This document shows, piece by piece, positions 1 through 8,676 of a DNA stretch of 64,000 bases. The translations under genes were made by a program, and so were the position numbers. The notes beneath the pieces were generated by a model. The model was not told where the DNA came from. It ran no database searches and was given only the letters and a program-made list of their open reading frames with translations. The DNA is from Chitinophaga sp. 180180018-3 (GTDB taxonomy: Bacteria; Bacteroidota; Bacteroidia; Chitinophagales; Chitinophagaceae), in assembly GCF_037893185.1 (NCBI RefSeq), contig NZ_CP140772.1:868001-932000 (forward strand). The letters run 5' to 3'. Numbering within the stretch: the stretch's first letter is position 1; every line of letters starts with the position of its first letter.

Positions 1-67
1 TGGTTGATGTCCGGATCTGATTTCTGGCGCTAACCAAGATTTATCCACATCCAAACATTGCAAATGT

Positions 68-3000
68 ATGCAATCCAATTGTCATGCAGGTACTTTTCGC
101 ATGCGTAAAAAAGTACCGCAACTCTTCAGCCGGCTGCTGGCTTTCAAGAAAACCGTAGCATTTAAAAAACAACTGATCATGCAGCTAAAAATAACAACTG
201 TTCTGATGACAGTGCTATGTATGCAGATCAGCGCAAAAACTCTCTCGCAGCAAATAACACTGAATCAAAGGAATGCACCGATTCAAAAGGTGTTTGAAGA
301 AATAAAGAAACAATCGGGTTACAGATTCTGGTATGAAGACGCCGTACTGCAGAAGAGTAAACCTGTAGACATCTCTGTGAGGAATGCTTCCCTGGAAGAA
401 GTATTGACGCTGCTCTTCAGAAATCAGCCGTTTAGCTACGAAATTATCGGGAAGATAATCGCCGTAAAGGACAAAGATGTAACGCTGGAAAATGCGCCAC
501 CACTCATGGTGGTGGCGACGGTAGTTAACCGTCGTATCACCGGTATTGTGAAAGACAGCAGCGGAGCACCCGTTCCTGGCGTTTCATATGCTATCAAAGG
601 TACTAAGACAGGCGGCGCCACCAATGTGGATGGCCGCTTCAGCATCGAAGTGCCGGATGGTCCGGTAGTGCTGGTGTTCAGCTCTATCGGTTTCGAACCC
701 AAAACAGTGACGGTAGCTGCTGGAACCAACAATATCAGCGTGGTGATGAACCCCGCTTCCAGCGGTTTGAATGAGATGGTGGTGACAGCACTCGGTATTA
801 AACGCCCCAGGGGTACACTCGGCTATGCCATCAGTACCATCAAGGGAGATGAACTTACAAAGGCCGGCACCACTATGAACCCCTTCCTGGCCTTGTATGG
901 AAAGGCAGCAGGAGTAGGGGTGAATGTGGGCGCCGCCGGCCCGGCCGGAGGTATCAGGATCAATATCCGTGGCGCCGCCAGCATGAACGCCCAACAGAAT
1001 GTGAGACCGCTTTTTGTGGTGGATGGAGTGATACTGAACGACCGAAAAACGCAGATAGGTGGCGATATTGGCCAGGGGTTTGACTATGGCGCCGGTATCA
1101 ATGACATCAACCCGGATGATATAGAAAGCATGGACATCCTGAAGGGCGCTAAAGCTACTGTATTGTACGGTAGTGACGCTGCAAACGGCGTGGTACTGAT
1201 TACTACAAAAACTGGTAAAAATGCAAGCGGCTTCGGTATGACGGCCAATCTGCAGCACACCTGGGAACAACCTGTTTCTTACCTGAAGCTGCAGGACAAA
1301 TACGGCCTTGGAGACAATCTTTATGATACTTCTTATGCTACTATCAATGGTGTACGAACAAGGTTGCTGCCTAATAAGCGTTTCAGCTTCGGGCCTGCAT
1401 TCGACGGCGCTAACGTAATGTTCTACGACAGCTCTGTAGTGAAAAATTCCCCGCATCCCGGTAATTTTATGTCGATGTTCCAAACCGGTCAATCTACTTC
1501 CGCTAACGTAGCCATCGCCGGCAGCAACGAAAAAGGCAGCATCAGGGCATCTTATACCAATTACAACTATACCGATATTACTACCAATAACGCCTGGCAG
1601 CGCAGAAATACCTTTAGCTTCAACGGAAACATCAGGGCATCCAAATTGGCTTCATTCGAACTGGTTTCAAACATCTACAATATCACCACACAAAATCGCC
1701 GGGGAAGAAATGACGGTCCGGTTGCCTGGGGATACCCGGTTGATTTCGACTATGGCAAGATATTCCCGTATTATACAGATGCCACCGGATATAAACGGGA
1801 TCTTACCAATGCAGGCGTATCCGAGGCTTTCTCGCAGCTGGGCAGCTACCTATGGGACAGGAGTAAGAATGCATATAAGGACGATAAGATCCACATGATC
1901 ACATCTGCAAAAGTAACCCTGAATTTCACGGATAATATCTCGCTGGTAGGGCAGGCAGGCCTGGATTACGATAACACAAATTATGATACCAGGATTTCCG
2001 TTACGAGGGTATTGCCTACCGTAAACGGAGGAAGCTTCGGCGTAGCCAAAGAAAATGCCACTACACAAACTTATCAGGCGTTATTGCATTATAACAAGTC
2101 GTTCCTCAACAACGATCTGCGTTTGTATGCGTTTGCGGGCGGGTCCTACCGGCTCCGCACAGTGGACTATCTCGGAACAGCAACAGTAGGCGGGCTCAAC
2201 TTCCCTAACTGGTATTCCTTTTCCAATCAGCTCGGAACACCCAACGCCGATAACGCTTATCTGCTCCGGAACTACAGCCGCGGCAATGATGTGCTATACA
2301 GTATGCTGGCATCTGCAGCCCTGTCGTGGAAAAATGAGTTGACATTGGAACTGCAGGGACGGCAGGACTGGAACTCCACACTGCCTCCGGAAAACAACAA
2401 ATATTTTTATCCGGGAACGGCCCTGACCTGGAACTATACAGAACGCTTTCCGATCCCCGGAGTGAACAGCGGACAGTTAAGATTATCCTGGGCCGATGTA
2501 GGAAACGGGACCGTCCGTTATTATGCCAATAACCTGTACGACTATACGCACTTGCCCAATACCAATGCCAGCACCGTATCTCCGCCGGATAAGCTGTTGC
2601 CTGGCGCGTTGAAGCCTGAGCGTAAAAGGGAGTTTGAGGTAGGTATCAATAATAGCTTTCTGCCACAGGACAGGATCACGCTCGATTTTTCTTTCTATAC
2701 CAATCATCGGTATAACCAGATCATAGGATTGCCTATTTCTTCTGCTTCCAGCTCCACAGGTCTTACTATCAACGTGGGGGATGTGAAAGCCTGGGGCTTT
2801 GAGCTGGCATTAACCGGAAGCCCGGTAGTGACAAAGAATTTCCGCTGGACACTGACCTGGAATGCTGCCAGTCAGGGTTCAAGGGTAGAAAAGCTTTATC
2901 CGGGTGTTAAACTGAATAAAGTAAGTGATCTGATAAATGGTTCAGCCGCGGCTATTCATTCAGATGAAGGCCGTCCGTATGGTGAAATCGTAATGCAGGA

Positions 3001-3733
3001 TTTTCAGCGCGATCCGTCTGGTAACAAGGTGGTTAACGGCGATGGCCTTTATGTATTGGACGACAAAAAAACAGTAGTGGCCGGTAATGTTATGCCTAAG
3101 GTGTATGGTGGATTTATTTCTGACTTCCGTTATAAGGATCTGAGTTTCCGCATTGGCTTCGACTATAAATTTGGCGGTACTATTTTCTCTTACACTAATA
3201 ACCGACTGACAGGAACCGGACAACTGGCAAGCACGCTCAAATATCGTGATGAAGCTAACGGGGGGCTGGCTTATTATATAGATGCCAGTGGAAATAAAGT
3301 GCCCTGGCAACATTCACAGCCGGCACCTGCACAATCGAGAGATGGAAAGGTATATCACGACGGTTTGATACTGCCGGGTGTTAAAGCAGATGGCAGTGCT
3401 TATAAACAGAATGATATCATCACCAGTGCCACTGCTTATTATGAAAGTTATGTCAACGACCTGGCTACCTCTTTCCCGCCGGATAGAGTAGAGAAGAACA
3501 ACTATATCAAGTTGAGAGAGCTGGCGCTGGGTTATACGCTGCCGGCGAGAATTACAAAGATGTTGCGCCTGCAGCGGGCCACCATCACAGCTGCTGCGCG
3601 GAATCTTTTCTATATCTATAAATCCATTCCGAACATAGATCCGGAAGGAGCGCTGGGAGCCGATGTTTACGTTGAGAACACGATCTATCCTTCACAACGT
3701 ACTTATTCCCTGGGATTAAATGTGGCTTTCTAA
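68..3733 (+). CDS. SusC/RagA-type TonB-dependent outer-membrane receptor with STN domain
   Basis: A 1221-residue outer-membrane nutrient importer. After a signal sequence (hydrophobic segment around residues 38-60, ending near ISAKTLSQQ) comes a secretin/TonB N-terminal (STN) domain at about 65-135. A carboxypeptidase-regulatory-like beta domain follows at about 155-230 (GIVKDSSGAPVPGV), then a plug (about 235-385) beginning LNEMVVTALGI and containing LFVVDGVIL, and a barrel ending in the aromatic YSLGLNVAF. The STN domain marks receptors that signal to a FecR-type anti-sigma factor, which would lie upstream of the window. The first in-frame ATG is used; ATGs at 102 and 179 are also possible, and 179 gives the most compact signal peptide. 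The SusD partner follows 17 bp downstream. No enzyme gene is present, so the substrate is unknown. Confidence 0.93.
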   Translation: MQSNCHAGTFRMRKKVPQLFSRLLAFKKTVAFKKQLIMQLKITTVLMTVLCMQISAKTLSQQITLNQRNAPIQKVFEEIKKQSGYRFWYEDAVLQKSKPVDISVRNASLEEVLTLLFRNQPFSYEIIGKIIAVKDKDVTLENAPPLMVVATVVNRRITGIVKDSSGAPVPGVSYAIKGTKTGGATNVDGRFSIEVPDGPVVLVFSSIGFEPKTVTVAAGTNNISVVMNPASSGLNEMVVTALGIKRPRGTLGYAISTIKGDELTKAGTTMNPFLALYGKAAGVGVNVGAAGPAGGIRINIRGAASMNAQQNVRPLFVVDGVILNDRKTQIGGDIGQGFDYGAGINDINPDDIESMDILKGAKATVLYGSDAANGVVLITTKTGKNASGFGMTANLQHTWEQPVSYLKLQDKYGLGDNLYDTSYATINGVRTRLLPNKRFSFGPAFDGANVMFYDSSVVKNSPHPGNFMSMFQTGQSTSANVAIAGSNEKGSIRASYTNYNYTDITTNNAWQRRNTFSFNGNIRASKLASFELVSNIYNITTQNRRGRNDGPVAWGYPVDFDYGKIFPYYTDATGYKRDLTNAGVSEAFSQLGSYLWDRSKNAYKDDKIHMITSAKVTLNFTDNISLVGQAGLDYDNTNYDTRISVTRVLPTVNGGSFGVAKENATTQTYQALLHYNKSFLNNDLRLYAFAGGSYRLRTVDYLGTATVGGLNFPNWYSFSNQLGTPNADNAYLLRNYSRGNDVLYSMLASAALSWKNELTLELQGRQDWNSTLPPENNKYFYPGTALTWNYTERFPIPGVNSGQLRLSWADVGNGTVRYYANNLYDYTHLPNTNASTVSPPDKLLPGALKPERKREFEVGINNSFLPQDRITLDFSFYTNHRYNQIIGLPISSASSSTGLTINVGDVKAWGFELALTGSPVVTKNFRWTLTWNAASQGSRVEKLYPGVKLNKVSDLINGSAAAIHSDEGRPYGEIVMQDFQRDPSGNKVVNGDGLYVLDDKKTVVAGNVMPKVYGGFISDFRYKDLSFRIGFDYKFGGTIFSYTNNRLTGTGQLASTLKYRDEANGGLAYYIDASGNKVPWQHSQPAPAQSRDGKVYHDGLILPGVKADGSAYKQNDIITSATAYYESYVNDLATSFPPDRVEKNNYIKLRELALGYTLPARITKMLRLQRATITAAARNLFYIYKSIPNIDPEGALGADVYVENTIYPSQRTYSLGLNVAF

Positions 3734-3750
3734 CGTATAAATCTAAAAAA

Positions 3751-5502
3751 ATGAAAAAAGCATATTTATATATCATCTTGCTGGCAGTCTGCTCGCTGGG
3801 CGCCTGTAAAAAAGACCTGGAGAACAGGTTTTATAACCAGGACAAAATCACCGGAAATGGGGTGGATGTTGTGCCTGGGTTATTTACGGCAATGGTCACC
3901 AACAACAAGATCTTTGTACAGGATTATGGAGAATGGTTTTATTTGCTCAACGATGGATTGGGAATCACCGGTTACGCACAACTCGCGCAACGTTATATTT
4001 CCTATCGCTATGCCTGGTTTTCGGGGTACAATGATTTGACGAGTGGCAACGGGTTCAACGACTTTGCCATTTCCGGACAATCTTATTTCCAGAACAGCTA
4101 TACGAAGCTGAAAAATTATGAAATCATTCTTGATACGGTGGCCCTCCGTACGGGACAGTACAAGGCCGATGGAGATTTGTATGTGAAGCTGGCTACTTTT
4201 ATCAAGGATTATCAATGCGCCAAACTGGTTGATTTTTTCAATTCCATTCCTTTTTCTGATGCCTTTCAGGGAGCAAAAGGAGGAGCGCAATACCTCTTCC
4301 CAAAGTATGATGATCCTAAAACGGTTTATCAGTCAATTATCAAAGAGTTAGGCACGCTGATCGATGAATTACCGGGTACATATGCGAATATGTCTATTCA
4401 GGCAAAGAGTGCCTTCAATCAGCAGGATCTGGCATTTGCGGGAGATATCAACAAATGGATCAGTTTCATCAATTTTACCCGCCTCAAAATGCTGGTGCGG
4501 ATTGCCGGAGTGGAGCAGGCTTATGCCAAACCGTTGATACAGGATGCTTTGTCGAAACCCTTGCCTGCAACAGATCTTACCTGGCAGCTCTGGTTTGCTG
4601 TGGATGTTTACAGCGGAGGAACCTGGCAGCGTGGGTTGTTCGAAAACAACTATGCTTCCTTTATCCCGAACATCATCATGAAGCGGATGAACTACGGTGA
4701 CTCTACCTACAACGAAGGCATTGATGATCCCCGTTTACCGGTACTGGCAATGCCTACCAGGTATATGGATTACCGTGGCGTGTCGTCGAATATAGAAGCG
4801 CAGGATGCTTTGTATAACAGCGGACAGAAATATTATCCATTTGCAGATAATGTGGTAGCTACTTTTGCACAAACTACCAAATCGACCTACAACAACGCTA
4901 CGTTCCACCGCAATGCGAATATGCCGGTGTATATGACTACCCTTGCGGAACTGGATCTGCTCCTAGCTGAAATATCTCTCAAGGGCCTGGGTAACACCGG
5001 AAAAGCGCCGGAGCAACATATGAAAGATGCGGTGATTCACTCCGTTAACTTTTGGTACTGGGTCAACCAGTTGAGCACCTATGCTAAAACCCAGCTTACA
5101 CAGGCGCAGGCGGCCCTGGTATATCCTGCAAAGCCTGGTGCAGGAGTGATCAGCGCCTGGGGCGACAAGATAGCCGCGAATTTCGTAGCAGCGCCAACGC
5201 TTGATGATAAGATGGAGATACTGATGCAGCAGAAATATATTCACCTGAACCTGCTGCAACCATACGAGCTATGGGCGGAGTTACGCAGGACGCGTCATCC
5301 CAAGCTGGAGCCGTTTACATGGCATAGTTCAGTGTGGAAGCCGATGCCGGAAAGAGTGCACTATCCTACCGCAGAGCTAACCGGCAACCCGGATAATTTT
5401 GCGAAAGTGGCGGCTGACAATAATGCTACTACCCCTATTTTCTGGGTACCTGCAGATGCAAGAGCAAAGAATCCTTATTGGGATAATTACAATTACCAGT
5501 AA
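3751..5502 (+). CDS. SusD/RagB-like outer-membrane lipoprotein (SusD-like_2 type)
   Basis: A 583-residue surface lipoprotein that should cap the SusC barrel encoded 17 bp upstream and bind the ligand. The start MKKAYLYIILLAVCSLGACKK is a type II signal peptide with lipobox LGAC. The C-terminal part has the family hallmark QKYIHLNLLQPYELWAELRR followed by TRHP, close to the FRRTGYP signature of the SusD-like_2 branch; the second SusD in this window (18574-20220) shows the same signature. Tetratricopeptide-like helices are expected in the middle. Its stop codon is followed within 3 bp by the left arm of a long hairpin, so it ends the operon. Family is clear; the ligand is not. Confidence 0.9.
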   Translation: MKKAYLYIILLAVCSLGACKKDLENRFYNQDKITGNGVDVVPGLFTAMVTNNKIFVQDYGEWFYLLNDGLGITGYAQLAQRYISYRYAWFSGYNDLTSGNGFNDFAISGQSYFQNSYTKLKNYEIILDTVALRTGQYKADGDLYVKLATFIKDYQCAKLVDFFNSIPFSDAFQGAKGGAQYLFPKYDDPKTVYQSIIKELGTLIDELPGTYANMSIQAKSAFNQQDLAFAGDINKWISFINFTRLKMLVRIAGVEQAYAKPLIQDALSKPLPATDLTWQLWFAVDVYSGGTWQRGLFENNYASFIPNIIMKRMNYGDSTYNEGIDDPRLPVLAMPTRYMDYRGVSSNIEAQDALYNSGQKYYPFADNVVATFAQTTKSTYNNATFHRNANMPVYMTTLAELDLLLAEISLKGLGNTGKAPEQHMKDAVIHSVNFWYWVNQLSTYAKTQLTQAQAALVYPAKPGAGVISAWGDKIAANFVAAPTLDDKMEILMQQKYIHLNLLQPYELWAELRRTRHPKLEPFTWHSSVWKPMPERVHYPTAELTGNPDNFAKVAADNNATTPIFWVPADARAKNPYWDNYNYQ

Positions 5503-5504
5503 AA

Positions 5505-5546
5505 GAATTACGAAACAGAGCGAAGACTTTAGCGATTGATAATACC
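5505..5546. repeat. Left arm of a long inter-gene hairpin, interrupted by the IS
   Basis: Positions 5505-5533 are a perfect inverted match (29 of 29) to 7022-7050. Inside these arms GATAAT (5538-5543) pairs with ATTATC (7015-7020), leaving ACC as the apical loop. The hairpin sits between the convergent genes at 3751-5502 and 7067-8197 and probably served as a bidirectional terminator. The IS entered exactly at the ACC loop and duplicated it (5544-5546 and 7012-7014). Confidence 0.85.
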
Positions 5547-5595
5547 TGGAGTGAACCCAAAAGGTTAGACGTTTTTTAAAAATAAAGAGATTAAG

Positions 5596-6399
5596 TTAAA
5601 TGGCCTGAGTTCGGTAATTTACAGGGCTCAGGCCATTTAATTTTAGTTTGATTCTATCGTTATTGTAGTAGCCAATATATTCTTCAATCTGCTGTTTTAA
5701 GACTGTAATAGAGTCAAATTTTTCAAGATAGAACAACTCTGTTTTTAGGACACTAAAGAAACTCTCCATAGCAGCATTGTCCAAACAATTACCTTTTCCA
5801 GACATGCTCTGCTCGATATTGCAGTCAATCAGCATCTTTTGATATTGTTTCATCTGGTATTGCCATCCCTGATCAGAGTGTAATATCAGTTTACTATCGG
5901 TAGGCAGCCTGGGGAGGGCATTTTGAAGCATATCAATGATTGGCTGAAAGGTGGAGCGTTCCGATAGACTATAACTCACTATTTCCCCATTGTACAGATC
6001 CATTATAGGAGAAAGATAGAGCTTTTGATCTCCTACCACAAACATGGTTACATCTGTAACCCATTTTTGGCAGGGCTTCTCTGCTTTAAAATCCCTCTTT
6101 AGCAGATTGGGCGCGATTCTGCCCTGCTGCCCTTTATAAGATCTGTATTTTTTTACCCTGACCAGGCTTTTCAAATTACAGGCCCTCATCATTTTCAGTA
6201 CTGTCTTGTGATTAATTTCCCTGCCTGATCGCCTCAATGCTGCTGTTATGCGTCTGTAGCCATATCTACCTTTATGCTGATGATAAAGCGCTGTTATTGC
6301 TCCTTTTAATATGGCATGTTTATCAGGTACTGACACTTGTTTGAGATAGTAATAATAAGTACTTCGAGCCATCCCTGCCACCTTCAGCAGTAACTCCAA
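5596..6399 (-). CDS. IS3-family transposase OrfB (DDE integrase core)
   Basis: Catalytic part of the transposase. The N-terminal SxARSTYYYYLK-type helix-turn-helix is followed by an rve integrase core with the DDE triad: D116 (WVTDVTMF), D176 (HSDQGWQY) and E212 (NAAMESFF), with 35 residues between the second D and E as usual for IS3. The first codon given (6399) is a TTG inside the conserved IRELRPHYSLELLLK block. The frame is in fact open upstream, through the orfA overlap, back to the A6G motif at 6486-6492. The real product is therefore probably an OrfAB fusion made by -1 frameshifting, and independent initiation at the TTG is less likely. The frame ends inside the IS, about 50 bp from its left end. 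Confidence 0.9.
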   Translation of the reverse strand: MELLLKVAGMARSTYYYYLKQVSVPDKHAILKGAITALYHQHKGRYGYRRITAALRRSGREINHKTVLKMMRACNLKSLVRVKKYRSYKGQQGRIAPNLLKRDFKAEKPCQKWVTDVTMFVVGDQKLYLSPIMDLYNGEIVSYSLSERSTFQPIIDMLQNALPRLPTDSKLILHSDQGWQYQMKQYQKMLIDCNIEQSMSGKGNCLDNAAMESFFSVLKTELFYLEKFDSITVLKQQIEEYIGYYNNDRIKLKLNGLSPVNYRTQAI

Positions 6400-6413
6400 T
6401 GAATAATGCGGCC

Positions 6414-6968
6414 TTAATTCTCTGATGGCTCTTGCCGCTTGTTTTGATCCTGAGCGGCTTTCTCTTCCTGAATTAAGGCATCCAACTTTTTTAGGTAGGC
6501 ATTCTCCGCCCGCAAATACAACAGCTCTGCCTCTAAAGCCGCTAGTTTGGCCTGTGTTGGATCTGTTACTGGTTTTTTACTCTTTTTCGATTTTTTTGTC
6601 ATCGTCGAACTTTTTCGGCCTCTTGTCTCTTTTAACAACCCGGCAGCTCCCTCTCGTTCATACTTTTTAAGCCATCGACCAACTATATTATCCTGGGTAA
6701 TACCAAAAATCATGGCTGTTTGCATTAAAGATAACCCCTTTTCAAACATATACTGGAGCACCTGGAATTTAAATGTTCCTGTATAATTACCTGGGCGCTG
6801 CTGTAATCCTGCTTGTCCATGAAGCTTATAAAGATTGACCCAACGGTGAATTGTGGTATCGGTGCCTCCGATCTTGCGGGCAGCTGAGCTAAATGTGTCA
6901 TGACCTGACAGTACGGACTTAACTGCTATTTGCTTTTGCGCTAAACTGTATTTGATTCGCTTATCCAT
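6414..6968 (-). CDS. IS3-family OrfA (helix-turn-helix/leucine-zipper protein)
   Basis: A 184-residue DNA-binding protein of the IS150 OrfA type. Two helix-turn-helix units are visible (SSAARKIGGTDTTIHRWV at about 27-45; LMQTAMIFGITQDNIVGRWL at about 82-101). A lysine-rich linker and a C-terminal heptad-like coiled segment (LAALEAELLYLRAENAYLKKL) follow, for multimerisation. The slippery sequence that makes OrfAB lies in the codons for LKK. It is the upstream gene of the element, with its start about 43 bp inside the right end. Confidence 0.9.
   Translation of the reverse strand: MDKRIKYSLAQKQIAVKSVLSGHDTFSSAARKIGGTDTTIHRWVNLYKLHGQAGLQQRPGNYTGTFKFQVLQYMFEKGLSLMQTAMIFGITQDNIVGRWLKKYEREGAAGLLKETRGRKSSTMTKKSKKSKKPVTDPTQAKLAALEAELLYLRAENAYLKKLDALIQEEKAAQDQNKRQEPSEN
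6486..6492 (-). promoter_or_regulatory. A6G programmed -1 frameshift site of the IS
   Basis: On the minus strand the heptamer reads A AAA AAG in the orfA frame (CTA AAA AAG TTG). A -1 slip gives an uninterrupted frame that runs through KQAARAIRELRPHYS directly into OrfB. This is the standard arrangement for producing OrfAB in IS150-type elements. Confidence 0.8.
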
Positions 6969-7011
6969 AAAAATGCCCCCATAAAGTGTCTAACTTTTTG
7001 GGGGCACTTCA

Positions 7012-7050
7012 ACCATTATCTGCTAAAGTCTTCGCTCTGTTTCGTAATTC
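7012..7050. repeat. Right arm of the interrupted long hairpin
   Basis: Positions 7022-7050 pair perfectly with 5505-5533. ACC at 7012-7014 is the duplicated loop, and ATTATC at 7015-7020 pairs with GATAAT at 5538-5543. It lies 16 bp from the stop of the minus-strand gene ending at 7067. Further copies of the string TAATTC follow at 7051-7064. Confidence 0.85.
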
Positions 7051-7066
7051 CTAATTCGTAATTCTT

Positions 7067-8197
7067 TTAATTCTGAAATACGGGCATCGCCGGGAAATAC
7101 CAACCATTATACGTCAGCGTTTCTTTCAGCGTTGCTGTGGGAGCATCGTAAAGGAGTACCCGGTTTACGTCGCCGGAAAAGGCGCCGTTGATGGTAGTGA
7201 CAACCAGTTCATTCCTGTCTTTGTTATACGCTGCGCCGGCGCCGTAGAAGTACTGGCCGGAGGGCAGGGTAATGTACGGAGAAGAAAGAGAAGCAGGATT
7301 ACCTATTACGTAGCGATAAAGCTGCGTACCTCCTGCGAAACCATTGTTACGCACAATGTAAATGGCATTTTCCTGGGTGGAGGCAGTAATGCATGCATGA
7401 CGCCAGGCTCCCCAGGGAGAGGATACTGTGAACGGCAGTTTAATGGCTGTACGGGCCAATGAAACCGGATCTATGCGGATCAGGGAGTCGGCAGTGGTGG
7501 CGTAAATACCTCCGTCTTTACCCGCAGCAAAAGCAAGGTAGGCGGCGCCGAAATTTTTAGCAACCGCATAGTTACTGCTGTTTAGGGCTACGATACCGTC
7601 TGTGGCGGAGAGCACGAATACGTAACTTCCGGCAAGGATCATATCGCCGGTATAACCGTTAACTCCATTGACTTTTGAGCCTACTGTCAGGGAAGGCAGG
7701 GATACCGGGTATACGCCGTCGCTGGCGCTAAGCAGGCCTCTGCTGGCATCCACTCCAATGAAGGCATGACCATCGTTGCCCGGCAGTGTGCTGATACGGC
7801 CGGTTTCTACCAGGCTACCGGCATCCGTTACTACCATTGGGCCACCAGCTTTTATTACGATATACAGTTTGCCATTGAATACCGTAGCATATTGCAGTGT
7901 GTTGGATGGCCCGCCCAGGGTGCCCCCCGGGTTGGCCTGGGAATAAACGTTGTACACCAGGCTATCGCCGCTATAGGAATAGAAGTGAAGGTCGCCGGTA
8001 CCATGACCGAACCAGCCTTCATTGGCAATGAAGAAGCCATTGGCATAGGTGCCACTGACAAGCGCAGTACTGGCATTAACGGCACTTAGGCTGCTTTTTT
8101 CTTTCAGGCTGGCAGGTTGCACCAGGTCCTGTTTCTGACAGGAAGCTACAAACAGCGCTACGGCTGCAAATAGGGAAAAAACTAGGTTTTTTTTCAT
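7067..8197 (-). CDS. Surface lipoprotein beta-propeller (DUF5074/BtuG-like), probable B12 capture
   Basis: A 376-residue lipoprotein: signal MKKNLVFSLFAAVALFVASC with lipobox VASC, then repeated blade-like segments (GTYANGFFIANEGWFGHGTGD, YATVFNGKLYIVIKAGG, GGIYATTADSLIRIDP, RNELVVTTINGAFSGD). This composition is typical of the DUF5074 proteins of Bacteroidota, which include BtuG-type cobalamin-binding lipoproteins. A cobalamin riboswitch lies in its leader (8391-8567), which ties its expression to vitamin B12. BtuG partners a BtuB receptor; no btuB is next to it here, so the receptor must be encoded elsewhere. The B12 role is inferred from the riboswitch plus the fold; direct binding is not shown. 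It converges on the susD gene across the IS-split hairpin. Confidence 0.8.
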   Translation of the reverse strand: MKKNLVFSLFAAVALFVASCQKQDLVQPASLKEKSSLSAVNASTALVSGTYANGFFIANEGWFGHGTGDLHFYSYSGDSLVYNVYSQANPGGTLGGPSNTLQYATVFNGKLYIVIKAGGPMVVTDAGSLVETGRISTLPGNDGHAFIGVDASRGLLSASDGVYPVSLPSLTVGSKVNGVNGYTGDMILAGSYVFVLSATDGIVALNSSNYAVAKNFGAAYLAFAAGKDGGIYATTADSLIRIDPVSLARTAIKLPFTVSSPWGAWRHACITASTQENAIYIVRNNGFAGGTQLYRYVIGNPASLSSPYITLPSGQYFYGAGAAYNKDRNELVVTTINGAFSGDVNRVLLYDAPTATLKETLTYNGWYFPAMPVFQN

Positions 8198-8213
8198 ATA
8201 CTATTATTTGGGT

Positions 8214-8245
8214 TAAAAAAACAGGCCTGTTATTCCCGGCCAGGC
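8214..8245 (-). terminator. Possible expression-platform terminator between riboswitch and start codon
   Basis: On the minus strand a GCCTG...CAGGC stem (8245-8241 with 8226-8222; about 14-nt loop containing the palindrome half AACAGG) is followed by a seven-T run at 8221-8215. It lies downstream of the cobalamin aptamer and 17 bp before the ATG, where an intrinsic terminator controlled by the riboswitch would be expected. The stem is short, so this is tentative. Confidence 0.35.
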
Positions 8246-8390
8246 AGCGGCATAAGGAAAGAGTCAGTATACCAGGGATGGCCCGGCATATCACGCCCAG
8301 GGGTAAATGATTGAAATAAAACAGAATATAATGCCGACAGGCTTACATTCTCCGCCTTTCACCCGAAAGCACTGAATGATAATTACAGCT

Positions 8391-8567
8391 GGCAGGTCTT
8401 CTGGCTCTCCTGCTTTTCCGGGAACCTTCCCATCCGCCGGAGGCGGACAGTGGTATGGAGTATATCCGGAAAAACAATTGCAGGATTACAGCTACGGGGA
8501 TAGCTCCGGTTTTGCACCGGATTCCCTTTTAATCCACCCGGAGGTGGAACCAATTGTGGGTGCAAAC
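8391..8567 (-). ncRNA. Cobalamin (B12) riboswitch
   Basis: Read on the minus strand, the conserved pieces occur in order. First comes a 5' paired region (GGTTCCACCTCCGGGTGG), then GGGAATCCGGTGCAAAACC (about 8525-8507). Next is CCCCGTAGCTGTAATCC (8499-8483), then CCACTG with a GC-rich hairpin (about 8451-8430) and GGGAAGG. The B12 box GAGCCAGAAGACCTGCC ends at 8391. These are the hallmarks of the AdoCbl-type cobalamin aptamer. It precedes the propeller lipoprotein gene starting at 8197, with a 193-nt segment in between. Binding of cobalamin should lower expression of that gene. Confidence 0.93.
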
Positions 8568-8676
8568 GTACGCCAAGTATTATTAAAATCCAAAATGCTA
8601 TATTTCTGCTAACAATAGGGGCAGCAGGTTAAAATATCAACGGGATTTTATACATTCGGGTCAATTTATCACCTTT

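Larger units (their letters stand above)
5547..7011 (-). mobile_element. IS3-family (IS150-type) insertion sequence, apparently intact
   Basis: About 1465 bp bounded by imperfect terminal inverted repeats. The left end starts TGGAGTGAACCCAAAAGG; the reverse complement of the right end starts TGAAGTGCCCCCAAAAAG; both continue with TTAGAC. The ends have the 5'-TG...CA-3' form of the family. A 3-bp duplication ACC flanks it (5544-5546, 7012-7014). It carries orfA and orfB on the minus strand with an A6G slippery site, as in IS150. Both frames look full length, so it may still be active. The insertion point is the tip of a long hairpin. Confidence 0.92.

Noticed and set aside
1..67. Possible end of an upstream gene or promoter at the window edge
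   Set aside because: No complete promoter match and no recognisable coding tail in 67 bases.
584..1492. 302-codon minus-strand open frame inside the first susC
   Set aside because: It lies fully antisense to a clear SusC gene, has no family motif and reads as a frame shadow.
8376..8612. 78-codon plus-strand frame over the riboswitch
   Set aside because: It is the complement of the conserved cobalamin aptamer and is not a protein.
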